A program made the position numbers and the translations under genes. The notes below the pieces were generated by a model. It was not told the origin of the DNA, searched no databases, and saw nothing but the letters and a program-made list of their open reading frames with translations. 64,000 nt of DNA from Cystobacter fuscus. Its GTDB lineage: Bacteria; Myxococcota; Myxococcia; Myxococcales; Myxococcaceae. Shown here piece after piece: positions 8,494 to 17,320 of this stretch (the first letter of the stretch is position 1; each line of letters starts with the position of its first letter). The stretch is from the NCBI RefSeq assembly GCF_002305875.1, contig NZ_CP022098.1:558001-622000 (forward strand), written 5' to 3'.

Positions 8494-10164
8494 GTGCCGT
8501 TCCGGGCGAAGACTCCTCATATCGGAGGCATGCTTTCCCCCGGTCTTCAGTACGAAGAGAAGCGCCTCGAGGCGCTCGATCGCCACGCCATCCTGGATAC
8601 GCCCCCCGAGCGCGAGTACGACGATGTCGTCCAGCTCGCGGCGAGCCTGTGTGGTGTGCCCATGGCGCTGGTGAGCCTGGTGGACCGGGAGCGGCAGTGG
8701 TTCAAGGCGAACGTGGGGCTGCCCGGGGTGTCGGAGACGGAGCGCTGTGTCTCCTTCTGCACCTTCGCCATCGAGCGTGAGGAGTTCTTCGTCGTCGAGG
8801 ACGCCCGCGAGGACGCGCGCTTCGCCACCAACCCGCTCGTGACGGGGGCGCCCTTCCTGCGCTTCTACGCCGGGGCTCCCCTCCAGTCCGAGGACGGGTT
8901 CCTCCTGGGCACTCTGTGTGTCCTGGACTCCGTGCCCCGGAAGCTGACCGAGACGCAGCGGAGGGATCTGCTCGCGCTCAAGCGACAGGTGGAGCTGCTC
9001 TTGCGCCTGCGCCTGAAGGTGAAGCAGACCGAGGCGCGCAACCAGCAGCTCCTCGAGTCCTCGGGGGATGCGGTGTTGCTGCTCGACGAGGGGGGAGACG
9101 TGTTGGAGCTCAACCCGGTGGCGGCGCGGCTGCTGGGCGGCGAGGCGGGCCGGTTCCTGGGCGTGCCCTTCGAGACGGTCGTCGCGCCGGACGAGCGCGA
9201 GACGGTGCTCCGGGCGTTCCGGGAGGTGCGTGCGCACGGCTCGGCGCGCGTGGAGAACCTGGGGCTGCGCGTGCATCGCGGGGAGCGCGTGGTGATGGAC
9301 GTGGTCGTGTCACTCCAGGAGGTGGGCGCGGCGCGGAGGCTGCTGCTCGTGGGGCATGATCTCACCGAGCGGCGGCGCCTGGAGCGGCAGAGCCTGCAGA
9401 ATGATCGGCTCGCGTCCATGGGGGCCCTGGCCGCGGGCATCGCCCACGAAATCAACAACCCCCTGGCCTTCGTGCTCTCCAATCTGAACTTCCTGCACAG
9501 CTGGCGCGAGGATCTGGAGCGGCGGCTGGCGGAGCTGCCCGGCGTTCCGGAGCAGTTGCAGTCGGTGCTCGGCGAGGCCGGAGAGGTGCTGGCCGAGTCC
9601 ATCGAGGGTTGTCAGCGCATCCGGAACATCGTGCGCGACATGCGCTTCTTCTCCCATTCCTCCGACGAGGCGCTCGCGCCCGTGGACGTCAACGCGAGCC
9701 TCGACTTCGCGCTGCGCATGGCCTCGCCCGAGCTCAAGATCACGGCCCGGCTGGAGAAGAGCCTCGACGAGGAGCTGCCGCCGGTGCTCGCCAGCGGAGG
9801 ACGGTTGAGCCAGGTGTTCCTCAACCTGATCATCAACGCGATCCACGCGATGCAGCCCGGCGGTCCGCGGCAACACACGCTGTGCGTGCGCACCGTGCGC
9901 GAGGGCGAGCGTGTGCGCGTCGATATCTCGGACACCGGACACGGCATCGCGCCGGAGGTGCTGCCGCGCATCTTCGATCCGTTCTTCACCACCAGGCCGG
10001 CGGGCTCGGGCACGGGGCTGGGGCTGTCCGTGAGCCACGCGCTCGTGGAGAAGATGGGCGGCGAGCTGCGGGTGCACAGCGAGCTGGGCCGGGGCACCAC
10101 CTTCTCCCTGCTGCTTCCCCATCACGCGCGCCTCGCCGAGCCTCGTCCGGCCCTGGCCTCGTGA
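8494..10164 (+). CDS. GAF-PAS sensor histidine kinase
   Basis: This soluble 556-residue protein has a GAF domain (about 20-165; RLEALDRHAILDTPPE and WFKANVGLPGV are typical), a PAS domain (about 180-295; LLESSGDAVLLLDEGGDV), then HisKA with AAGIAHEINNPLAF and phospho-accepting His near residue 318, and an HATPase domain (NLIINAIHAM, DTGHGIAPEVLPRIFDPFFTT, GTGLGLS). It has no membrane segment, so it senses a cytoplasmic signal. The NtrB-like H-E-I-N-N-P box is common in myxobacterial kinases. The GTG at 8494 has GAGGA ahead of it; an ATG at 8530 has GGAGG but only 1 bp away. No response regulator is adjacent on the same strand, so its partner is unknown. Confidence 0.9.
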   Translation: MPFRAKTPHIGGMLSPGLQYEEKRLEALDRHAILDTPPEREYDDVVQLAASLCGVPMALVSLVDRERQWFKANVGLPGVSETERCVSFCTFAIEREEFFVVEDAREDARFATNPLVTGAPFLRFYAGAPLQSEDGFLLGTLCVLDSVPRKLTETQRRDLLALKRQVELLLRLRLKVKQTEARNQQLLESSGDAVLLLDEGGDVLELNPVAARLLGGEAGRFLGVPFETVVAPDERETVLRAFREVRAHGSARVENLGLRVHRGERVVMDVVVSLQEVGAARRLLLVGHDLTERRRLERQSLQNDRLASMGALAAGIAHEINNPLAFVLSNLNFLHSWREDLERRLAELPGVPEQLQSVLGEAGEVLAESIEGCQRIRNIVRDMRFFSHSSDEALAPVDVNASLDFALRMASPELKITARLEKSLDEELPPVLASGGRLSQVFLNLIINAIHAMQPGGPRQHTLCVRTVREGERVRVDISDTGHGIAPEVLPRIFDPFFTTRPAGSGTGLGLSVSHALVEKMGGELRVHSELGRGTTFSLLLPHHARLAEPRPALAS

Positions 10165-10168
10165 GGGC

Positions 10169-11383
10169 TCACCCCGCGCCGGGCTTCGTCGAGGACGTGG
10201 GCTCGAGCTCACCGCGCAGGATGGCCAGCACCTTCGCCCGGGTGTCGTCGTAGGAGGGCTCGCCCTGGAAGAGGCCATACGTCTCGTGGGTGTCGTCCGG
10301 GGCGTAGGCGTCCAGGTGGAACAGGCGCGGGAGCGAGGGGTCCTGCTCGTGGGCGAAGGCGTTGGTGAAGGCGTAGGAGCCCAGGGAGATGACGCGCACG
10401 GGCTGCTTGCCTCCTGGTGCGTACACCTGGAACTCGTAGCGCTTCGCCCAGTCCCCCTTCAGCTCGAAGTCCTCCACCACCACCACGGTGTGCTCCCCCT
10501 CGCGCCAGCGCTCCCGGATGAAGTAGTCCTGATCCACGAGCCCCTCCTGGCGCAGCTCGAGCAGGGCCTCGCGCTCGGCGTCCCGTCGCGCCGTGTTCCC
10601 GAGCGCCTGGTGCACCTGCACCAGCGACTCCCGCGTCCTCCAGTTCCGGGGCTCCAGCGTGGCGGCCTTCTGGAAGCACGCCAGGGCGGCGGTGGACTCG
10701 CCCCGTTGCTGGAGGAGCTGTCCGGCCTGGGTATGGGCCAGGACGAAGTCCGGCTCGAGCTCACGCGCCCGCTCGAGGGCGGTGAGCGCCTCGTCGGGCT
10801 TGCCCTCGTCGAGTGACAGCAGGGCGAGCAGGAAATGGCCCTGGGCGTCGTGTGGCTCCACTTCGAGCGCCCGGGAGAGGGCGGCGCGCGCCTCGGTGGG
10901 CTGCTCCAACTGCAAGTGGAGCGTGCCGAGCAGTTGCCAGTAGCGGCCCTGGTGGGGATCGAGCCGCGTGGCGCTCCGGGCCTCGGCGAGGGCGGCGGCG
11001 GGCTGGCGGGCCCCACCCAGGAGGAAGGCCTGGAGGTAGTGGGCCTCGGCTTGATCCGGCGCGAGCGCGAGCACCCGCTCGGTCTCCACGCGGGCCCTGT
11101 CGGGCTGGCGCAGGGCGAGGGCGGTGCGCGCGAGCACCGCGTGCAGCCCCACGTCCCGCGGATGTTTCCCGAGCCGCTCTCCGACTTCCCGCGCGAGCGA
11201 CTCCAGCTCCTCGCGCGAGGCGTCCTGGTGGGCTCCACGCTGGAGGGCCTGGGCCTTTCTCAGGCGCGCCTCGTAGCCCTCCCGGTCCTGCTCGGAGACG
11301 GGGCGAGCGGCGCGGCTCGCGGCACAGCCGGCCCCCATGAGCAGCAGGGCGAGCAGGGCGCCCGGAAGTCGGAGTCGTCGCAT
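10169..11383 (-). CDS. TPR-repeat lipoprotein
   Basis: The 404-residue product has a lipoprotein signal (LLALLLMGAGCAAS) and then about six TPR units (residues roughly 60-270), for example AHYLQAFLLGGARQPAAAL, GRYWQLLGTLHLQLEQ and AHTQAGQLLQQRGESTAAL. The C-terminal 130 residues form a different domain without TPRs (ERWREGEHTVVVVEDFEL, YDDTRAKVLAILRGEL). It is probably an outer-membrane or periplasmic scaffold protein. It lies 44 bp downstream of the GNAT gene on the same strand and could be the last gene of that operon. Its specific role is unknown. Confidence 0.85.
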   Translation of the reverse strand: MRRLRLPGALLALLLMGAGCAASRAARPVSEQDREGYEARLRKAQALQRGAHQDASREELESLAREVGERLGKHPRDVGLHAVLARTALALRQPDRARVETERVLALAPDQAEAHYLQAFLLGGARQPAAALAEARSATRLDPHQGRYWQLLGTLHLQLEQPTEARAALSRALEVEPHDAQGHFLLALLSLDEGKPDEALTALERARELEPDFVLAHTQAGQLLQQRGESTAALACFQKAATLEPRNWRTRESLVQVHQALGNTARRDAEREALLELRQEGLVDQDYFIRERWREGEHTVVVVEDFELKGDWAKRYEFQVYAPGGKQPVRVISLGSYAFTNAFAHEQDPSLPRLFHLDAYAPDDTHETYGLFQGEPSYDDTRAKVLAILRGELEPTSSTKPGAG

Positions 11384-11427
11384 CCGCGGAGCATGGGCGC
11401 GGCGGGTGCGTGCCGCAACCCGCGGGC

Positions 11428-12564
11428 TCACGCCAGGGCCATCTCGAAGCCCGTTCGTCCCCCGGGCGGGGGGGGCCGCCCCGCGAGGCTCGCCGGGGTC
11501 ACCGCGTAGAGGTGGAAGTCCAGGCGCCGCTGGAAGAAGCCCCGCAGGGCCGGTTGGAGCGGATCCTCCTCCCCCATGTAGAGGGAGAAGAAGTGGTAGC
11601 CCCGGTCCTGGTGGTCCGCGTACACGCGCTCCACGAGGGCGCGCAGGATGGCGGGATCCTCCCCGGTGATGCTGGTGTCGCACAGATAGAAGTAGCGGAA
11701 GTCCTGGCCGGGCGCGGGCAGGCGGGGCGAGCGCAGCACGGTGGCCATCGCGTCGTAGCCCCACTTCACCCAGCGCATCGAGCCCCGGTACGCCAGCACC
11801 CGGTAGCGCTTCACCTCGTGGGGATCCCACACCGAGGTGCAGCCGACCAGCGCCCCGTGCTCGTCGAAGGCCAGATAGCACCCATCCACGCCGAGCCCCG
11901 GCCAGTGCGCCAGGCGGTGCTGCAACTCGCCCTGGTCGTAGCGGTAGCCGAAGGGGCGCGCGCGGTGATCCGCGTCCAGCAGCGCCGCCATGGCCGGCAC
12001 GTCCTCGGGTCGGGCGCGGCGCACGTGGAAGCGGCCCGGGCGCGGCGTGCGGCGATGGGTGAAGTGCACGGACACCGCGGAGAAGCGGCGCAAGAGCGTG
12101 TACTCCGGCTGGGCCACGCGGCGCGCCTGGCGTCTCACCAGCGCCTGGAGCGCCGCGGCATTGGTGGCCATCACCGAGGTGAGGAAGGTCTCCACGCCCA
12201 GCCGCTGGGCCACCTCCTCCAGCAGGGGCCCGTAGAAGCGCGCCACGCTCCGGTGGCGTCGCGCGGAGAAGCGCGTGCGCAGATCTCCCAGGTAGCCCAC
12301 GCGGCACGCACGGCCGTCGAGCCAGCCCTCGCGCACGAAGAAGGTCCCCATGGCGGAGAGCCCCTCCGTCGCCTCGTGCACCCACACCTCCGCCGTCCCC
12401 CGCTGGATGTCATAGAGGCGGAAGAAGTCCGGGGCGCGCTGGGTGGACAGCACCAGCTCGCCCTGCATGGGCACCGCACCGAACAGGTCGAGCAGCCGCT
12501 CGTTGTCCGCTGGCGTGGCGAGTCGAGGTGACACCGGGGCCGCGCTCCCCGGGCCGCGCGTCAC
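11428..12564 (-). CDS. GNAT-family N-acetyltransferase-like protein
   Basis: This 378-residue cytoplasmic protein looks like two GNAT halves: an N-terminal one (about 15-150; MGTFFVREGWLDGRACRVG, then YLGDLRTRFSARRHRS) and a C-terminal one beginning FHVRRARPEDVPAMAALLD (about 175) with YLAFDEHGALVGCTSVWD. The second half opens in the classic GNAT way. The GTG start at 12564 overlaps the stop of the upstream kinase by 4 bp (GTGA) with AGGAG ahead, so translation is coupled to the kinase. Substrate unknown; coupling suggests it acts in, or is an output of, the same signalling unit. Confidence 0.75.
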   Translation of the reverse strand: MTRGPGSAAPVSPRLATPADNERLLDLFGAVPMQGELVLSTQRAPDFFRLYDIQRGTAEVWVHEATEGLSAMGTFFVREGWLDGRACRVGYLGDLRTRFSARRHRSVARFYGPLLEEVAQRLGVETFLTSVMATNAAALQALVRRQARRVAQPEYTLLRRFSAVSVHFTHRRTPRPGRFHVRRARPEDVPAMAALLDADHRARPFGYRYDQGELQHRLAHWPGLGVDGCYLAFDEHGALVGCTSVWDPHEVKRYRVLAYRGSMRWVKWGYDAMATVLRSPRLPAPGQDFRYFYLCDTSITGEDPAILRALVERVYADHQDRGYHFFSLYMGEEDPLQPALRGFFQRRLDFHLYAVTPASLAGRPPPPGGRTGFEMALA

Positions 12565-14129
12565 GTGTGCTCCTCTTCCCGCGAGGCGGGGGCCTCCCTG
12601 TGCTCGGAGCGGAGGCCCGCGCGCCGGTAGTCGCTCCGGTGCGCGGCCTTGCGCGGCAGGTGCAGGGTGAAGGTCGTCCCTTCTTCCAGGCCGGACGTCA
12701 CGTGGATGGTGCCGCCATGGGCGTGCACGATCTCCTGCGCGATGTAGAGCCCCAGCCCCAGCCCGGACAACGGATCGCTCGTCTCCTGTGACCCGGCCCG
12801 GCGGAAGGGATCGAACAGGTGGGGCACGAACTCGGCCGGAATGGGCTGACCCTGGTTGCGCACGCGCATCACCACCAGCTCATCCATTCCCGTCAACGTC
12901 ACCTGGACGGGCTGTCCCTGGGCGCCATGTTTCACCGCGTTGGTCACCAGGTTCTGCACCACCTGGATGAGGCGGCCCCGGTCCCATTCGCCCTGGCCGT
13001 CGCCGTGGGTGCTCATCTCGATGGGGCTCTGGGGCGCCGTGAGCTGCAGCTCCTCGATGACCTCGGCGGTGATGGCGAAGAGATCATCCGGCCGGCGCTC
13101 CACCGGGATGCCACCGCCCAGCCGGCCCCGGGTGAAGTCCAACAGGTCGGCGATCATCCGCGTCATGCGCTCGGCGCCCAGGTTGATGCGCGTGGTGGCG
13201 CTCTTCACCTTGGGCTCGTTCACCTGGCGCGAGAGCAATTGCGAATGGAGGATGATGGCCTGCAGGGGGCTGCGCAGATCGTGGCTGACGATGCCCAGCA
13301 GCCGCTCGCGGAACTCGTTGGAACGCCGCTGCTCCTCCTCCATGCGCCGGCGCTCGGTGGCGTCGCGCAGCACCACGGCGAAGCCGCGCAGCGCGCCGCC
13401 CTCCTTGTGCAGGGCACTCACGGTGATGTCGGCCCAGAACCGGTCTCCTCCCCGGCGCGAACGCCAGCCCTCGCCCGTGTAGACGCCGTGGTGCTCGGCC
13501 GCTTCCATCTCCTTGTCGGCCACCGCGTGGCGCAGCTCCGCGGGAACGAGCAGCTCGCGGTAGGGCTGGCCCAGCACCTCGCGCTCCGAGTAGCCGGTGA
13601 TGGCCTGGGCGCCCGCGTTCCAGGAGACGATCCTCCGCTCGGCGTCCAGCATGAAGATGGCGTGCCCGTACACCCCCTCGATGACCAGGTGCAGCGTCTC
13701 CTTGGACTCGATGAGCGCCTGGCGCTGGCGGGTGCGCTCCAGGGCGAAGCGCAGGGCGCGCGGCAGCACCGCGTAGGACTCGGGCGTCTTGGGCAGGTAC
13801 TCCTCCAGCCCCTCCTGCACCGCCTGCAGCGCCTGCCACTCCTCGGCCGTGCCGGTGAGCATGATGACGGGGATGCCCGGCCACGTGCGCTGCACGTCGT
13901 GCAGCAGATCCAACCCGGTGGTCCAGGGCAGCAGGTAGTCGACGAGCACGGCATCGAACCGCTCGTGGCCGAGCACCTGGTACCACTGGGTCTCCTCGCC
14001 CACCTCCTCCAGGGTGATGCCGGGAAACGCCCGCTTGAGGATGCGCACGGCCATGAGCCGATCCGCGGGGTTGTCGTCCACGACGAGAACCCTCAGCCGC
14101 TCGAGGGGCTCGAGAAGCTCACGCGCCAT
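12561..14129 (-). CDS. Hybrid REC-PAS histidine kinase
   Basis: This 522-residue soluble kinase has an N-terminal receiver (about 10-130; LRVLVVDDNPADRL, phospho-acceptor Asp in AVLVDYLLPW, Lys in YLPKTPES), a PAS domain (about 150-275; VSWNAGAQAITGYSEREVLG), HisKA (IVSHDLRSPLQAII) and HATPase (NLVTNAVKHG, GLGLGLYIAQEIV). The REC-first order means it is itself a phosphotransfer target. Start ATG 14129 overlaps the end of the upstream kinase gene by 11 bp, and its stop overlaps the acetyltransferase start, so the three form a tightly coupled operon. The signal and final output are not evident. Confidence 0.92.
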   Translation of the reverse strand: MARELLEPLERLRVLVVDDNPADRLMAVRILKRAFPGITLEEVGEETQWYQVLGHERFDAVLVDYLLPWTTGLDLLHDVQRTWPGIPVIMLTGTAEEWQALQAVQEGLEEYLPKTPESYAVLPRALRFALERTRQRQALIESKETLHLVIEGVYGHAIFMLDAERRIVSWNAGAQAITGYSEREVLGQPYRELLVPAELRHAVADKEMEAAEHHGVYTGEGWRSRRGGDRFWADITVSALHKEGGALRGFAVVLRDATERRRMEEEQRRSNEFRERLLGIVSHDLRSPLQAIILHSQLLSRQVNEPKVKSATTRINLGAERMTRMIADLLDFTRGRLGGGIPVERRPDDLFAITAEVIEELQLTAPQSPIEMSTHGDGQGEWDRGRLIQVVQNLVTNAVKHGAQGQPVQVTLTGMDELVVMRVRNQGQPIPAEFVPHLFDPFRRAGSQETSDPLSGLGLGLYIAQEIVHAHGGTIHVTSGLEEGTTFTLHLPRKAAHRSDYRRAGLRSEHREAPASREEEHT

Positions 14130-15357
14130 GCGCGACGCCTCCGCTGTCTTCTCCTCCTGTCGAGCAGGGCAACTCCACGGTGAAGCTGGAACCGCTTCCC
14201 GGAGTGCTCTCCACGTGGATGTGTCCCCCCAGGGCCTCGGTGACCTGCTGGGTGATGAAGAGGCCCAGGCCCAGGCCTCCATAGTGCCGCTCCGACACAC
14301 CCCGCTCGAACCGGCCGAAGAGGCGCGTGCGCACGGACTCGTCCATCCCAATGCCTTCATCGCGCACGGTCAATCGCGCCCACCCCTCGCTCTCCTCCAC
14401 GCGCACTCTCACCGTGCCGCCCGCGCCGAACTTGAGCGCGTTGGACAACAGGTTGGTCACGATCTGCTCGAGTCTCAAGACATCCCATTGACCCAGCACC
14501 CGGGCGGGAGCCTCCAGCTCCAGCGGGCAGTTGGCGCGCGCGGCCTGGTGCTCGAAGCTGGAGACCACGTCGCGCACGATGGCCGCGAGGTTGACGTCCT
14601 GCTCACGCCGCAGCGTGAGCCGCCCGCTGGTGATGCGCGTGGCGTCCAGCAGGCTGTCCATGAGCGCCGTCACCCGCCGCACTTGCGCGCCCGCCGCCTC
14701 CACGTGCCCGCGCAGGCGTTGCACGTCCACCTCCGGCTTGCCCAGCTCCTGCCGCATGAGCTGCAGGCGCAGGGCGAGCGGCGTGAGGGGCGTCTTCAGC
14801 TCGTGGCTGGCCACGGAGAGGAATTCGTCGCGCAGGCGCACCGCCTCTCGCAACTCCACCACCAGGCGCTCGCGCTCCAGTTCGGCGCTCCGCCGCTGGT
14901 CCTCCAGGACCTCGCGCTCGCGCTCGCGCAGCGCCGCCTCCCTCCGCCGCAGCGCCTCGCGCTCCCGGTAGAGCTCCACGAAGACGCGCACCTTGGCGCG
15001 CAGCCGCTCGGGATCCACCGGCTTGTTCAGCCAGTCCACCCCTCCCGTCGCATACCCGGTCGCGATGATGTCCTCCTCGGTGTTCGCCCCGGTGAGGAAG
15101 ATCAGCGGCAGGGGCCGCAGCGCCAGCAACTGGCGCATGCGCCGCGCCGTTTCCACCCCATTCAGGCCCGGCAACCGCACGTCCATGAGCACGAGCGCGA
15201 ACTCCTCGTCCCGCACCTGATCGAGCGCTTCTTCGCCGGAGGACACCTTCACCAGGTGGAGGGAGAAGGGGGCCAGGTAGCGCTCCAGGGCAACCAGGTC
15301 GGCAGGTTGGTCATCAACCAGCAAGACGCTGGTGCGCGGGACTTCCCTTGCTTGCAC
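14119..15357 (-). CDS. Hybrid REC histidine kinase
   Basis: This 412-residue protein has an N-terminal receiver (SVLLVDDQPADLVALERYL; Asp in LVLMDVRLPGL; Lys in WLNKPVDPER), a long Arg/Glu coiled coil (about 130-175), HisKA (SVASHELKTPLTPLALRL) and HATPase (NLLSNALKFG, YGGLGLGLFITQQV). The GTG at 15357 is preceded by GGAGG five bases away. It is the first gene of the operon with the REC-PAS kinase and the acetyltransferase. REC domains fused ahead of the kinase core allow this protein to be controlled by another kinase, giving a small relay with the next gene. Confidence 0.92.
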   Translation of the reverse strand: MQAREVPRTSVLLVDDQPADLVALERYLAPFSLHLVKVSSGEEALDQVRDEEFALVLMDVRLPGLNGVETARRMRQLLALRPLPLIFLTGANTEEDIIATGYATGGVDWLNKPVDPERLRAKVRVFVELYREREALRRREAALREREREVLEDQRRSAELERERLVVELREAVRLRDEFLSVASHELKTPLTPLALRLQLMRQELGKPEVDVQRLRGHVEAAGAQVRRVTALMDSLLDATRITSGRLTLRREQDVNLAAIVRDVVSSFEHQAARANCPLELEAPARVLGQWDVLRLEQIVTNLLSNALKFGAGGTVRVRVEESEGWARLTVRDEGIGMDESVRTRLFGRFERGVSERHYGGLGLGLFITQQVTEALGGHIHVESTPGSGSSFTVELPCSTGGEDSGGVAHGA

Positions 15358-15662
15358 GGCGCCTCCAAGAACTCCGGTATGCCGCCGTAACAGATACGGC
15401 CCGCTCCCGCGAGGAGTGATGTCGCCCCGGGCGGGAGCCCACGTCCAGGGGACAACATGCCAGACTGCCCCCTTTCATTCCTGACGGCCAGGGTTTCGCT
15501 GGTTGGCTCCCATATCTTCAGCCTCGTGGGGGGGTCCGGGCCGGGGCGGATTCTCCGAGGGAGAAGTTAAGGACGGCGAGCCTTGCCGCCGAGCTGGCTT
15601 TTTTTTGTATAAGGGCGCGCGGACGGGTGGCGCTTGCTGCCCTGGAGAGAAAGGCAGGACAC
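15358..15662. other. Divergent intergenic region, promoters not resolved
   Basis: This 305-bp spacer separates the leftward kinase operon from the rightward FKBP gene. It holds a run of eight T at 15599-15606 preceded by a weak AGCC/GGCT pairing and followed by GTATAA, which could be a -10-like box for the FKBP gene or a leader attenuator; neither reading is strong. No coding potential was seen. Confidence 0.3.
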
Positions 15663-16439
15663 ATGCGGAAGTTTCTGGTGGTGGCGGCTCTGTTCGCCGT
15701 GGCGGGTTGTCAGCCGCAGGGTTCCAACAATGCCGGGGGGGCCAGTGGTGCCGGCGCCAACCCGCAGACGGACGATCAGAAGACCTTCTATGCCTTGGGC
15801 GTCACCCTGGCGCGGCAGATCCAGGTGTTCGACATGTCGCCCGAGGAGCTGGAGTACGTCAAGGCGGGCCTGACGGCGCAGGTGACGGGCAAGGAGCCGG
15901 TGGTGGACATCCAGGCCTTCGGACCGAAGCTGCCGGAGCTGGCGCGCACCCGCTCCACGGCGCGGGCGGAGAAGGAGAAGGAGAAGTCCAAGACCTTCCT
16001 GGAGGAGGCGGCCAAGGAGTCCGGCGCCGAGCGCACCGAGTCGGGTCTCATCTACAAGAGCCTCACCGAGGGCACGGGCGCGCAGCCGACGGCCACCGAC
16101 ATCGTGAAGGTGAACTACCGGGGCACGCTGCCGGACGGCAAGGAGTTCGACAGCTCCTACAAGCGCAATGAGCCGGCCCAGTTCCCGCTCAACGGCGTCA
16201 TCAAGTGCTGGACCGAGGGCGTGCAGAAGATGAAGGTGGGCGGCAAGTCCAAGCTCGTGTGCCCGTCGGATCTGGCCTACGGCGACCGCGGCACGCCGGG
16301 CATCCCCGGTGGCTCGGCGCTCGTGTTCGAGGTGGAGCTCCTGGAGGTGCAGAAGAACGAGCCGCCCCCCGCGCCGCCCGCTCCTCCGGCGGGTCAGCCG
16401 GCGGCTCCCGCGCCGCAGGGTCAGCCGGCCAAGAAGTAG
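15663..16439 (+). CDS. FKBP-type peptidyl-prolyl isomerase lipoprotein (Mip/FkpA-like)
   Basis: The 258-residue product has a lipoprotein signal (FLVVAALFAVAGC) and an FKBP N-terminal helical segment (about 35-130, including the charged run EKEKEKSKTFLEEAAKE) for dimerisation. The FKBP domain follows (about 130-235; VKVNYRGTLPDGKEFDSSY, VIKCWTEGVQKMKVGGKS, LAYGDRG, LVFEVELLEV), with a Pro/Ala tail. It catalyses proline isomerisation during folding of periplasmic or outer-membrane proteins. The usual W of the active site is present in KCWTEG. The ATG at 15663 is preceded by AGGA; an upstream in-frame start would destroy the signal peptide. The gene ends in a strong terminator shared with the convergent CAP gene. 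Confidence 0.93.
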   Translation: MRKFLVVAALFAVAGCQPQGSNNAGGASGAGANPQTDDQKTFYALGVTLARQIQVFDMSPEELEYVKAGLTAQVTGKEPVVDIQAFGPKLPELARTRSTARAEKEKEKSKTFLEEAAKESGAERTESGLIYKSLTEGTGAQPTATDIVKVNYRGTLPDGKEFDSSYKRNEPAQFPLNGVIKCWTEGVQKMKVGGKSKLVCPSDLAYGDRGTPGIPGGSALVFEVELLEVQKNEPPPAPPAPPAGQPAAPAPQGQPAKK

Positions 16440-16470
16440 TCCGGCTCACGGCTCCTCCCGAGCCGCCCTC

Positions 16471-16516
16471 ACGGGCCCTCGTTCCTCCCCGGTATGAAGG
16501 GGAGGCGGGGGCCCGT
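16471..16516. terminator. Bidirectional hairpin terminator
   Basis: Nested arms ACGGGCCC (16471-16478) and GGGCCCGT (16509-16516), and inside them CCTCCCC and GGGGAGG, form a long GC-rich stem between two convergent genes that end 81 bp apart. There is only a short T-rich tail on either side (CGTT), as is usual in high-GC genomes. Confidence 0.75.
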
Positions 16517-16520
16517 CGTT

Positions 16521-17096
16521 CTAGTACGGCTTCTGTCCCATGACGTTGCCCGGGGGCGAGTAGTCACACACCCAGAGCTGCCACTTGGGGAACTGCGCGC
16601 CGAAGGGAGAGTTCTTCGTGCAGATGACCGTCGCGCACCCCACCTGCGTGCTCTGGCGCCACACCACCTGGGTGTAGTGGCCGCACACCTTGCCCGGCGT
16701 GCACTTGTTGGTCGAATGGCTGTAGTCGGCGGACTCGCCCACCCAGTCGGCCACGATCTGGGCGTTCGTCTTCGAGCCCGGAGGCGCCGCCGCCGCGAGG
16801 TTCTCTCCATAGGGGCCGCGGTGGGCGTTGTGCTCGAACTTGCATTGCTTCGCGTACGCCTGCGCCACCCGGGCGGCGTCCTCCGACCAGGTCAGGGCGG
16901 GCAGCGCGGGCTGGGGCGTGGGCTTCGCCGCCCGGCGGGCCTCGTTGTGCGCGGCGAGGATCTCGGTGGCCAGCGGGGTGTTGGCGGTCCTCGCGGGGGC
17001 CTTGGGCGCGGCCTCGCTCTCGCCGCCACACCCGAGGGGGGCCCAGGCCAGGCAGCCCAGGGACAAGGCGAGCAGGGGGGATCGGAACAGGGGCAT
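16521..17096 (-). CDS. CAP/SCP-domain lipoprotein
   Basis: The 191-residue product has a lipoprotein signal (LGCLAWAPLGC) and a CAP domain covering the rest: AAHNEARRAA (first helix), LTWSEDAARVAQAYA, HNAHRGPYGENLA, then the signatures VCGHYTQVVWRQSTQVGCA and WVCDYSPPGN. The metal-binding-type His and Glu residues of the CAP cavity are present (HN, GEN, GHYTQ). CAP proteins are secreted and bind lipids or act on unknown substrates; the bacterial role is usually unknown. The ATG at 17096 starts the signal. It converges on the FKBP gene and ends at the shared terminator. Confidence 0.9.
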   Translation of the reverse strand: MPLFRSPLLALSLGCLAWAPLGCGGESEAAPKAPARTANTPLATEILAAHNEARRAAKPTPQPALPALTWSEDAARVAQAYAKQCKFEHNAHRGPYGENLAAAAPPGSKTNAQIVADWVGESADYSHSTNKCTPGKVCGHYTQVVWRQSTQVGCATVICTKNSPFGAQFPKWQLWVCDYSPPGNVMGQKPY

Positions 17097-17207
17097 GTCG
17101 GACTCCAGGGGCTCCTCGCACTTCAGGTGGAGGGGCGATTCATGGCAAGGGTGCACTCCGAGGATGGGAACACCCTAGCGCCTCGCTCCTGCCCCGAGTC
17201 GACCTTG

Positions 17208-17233
17208 GACACTTCGAACGGACACTTCGAACG
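17208..17233. repeat. Perfect 13-bp tandem repeat containing TTCGAA
   Basis: GACACTTCGAACG occurs twice head to tail (17208-17220 and 17221-17233). Each copy holds the palindrome TTCGAA. It lies between the divergent CAP (start 17096) and CheR (start 17321) genes, about 90-110 bp from each start codon, a sensible place for two adjacent regulator sites. No regulator is known. Confidence 0.6.
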
Positions 17234-17320
17234 ACCCCCTCGCTGGTCTCCGTTCGGCCGTGAGAGCCTTGGGAGCCCCGTGTCGTCACCTTCACTGAGC
17301 GCGTGGCTGTTCCTGGAAGT

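Noticed and set aside
15594-15614. T8 run with a weak stem before the FKBP gene
   Set aside because: Too weak a stem for a terminator and no clear -35 for a promoter; left unassigned.
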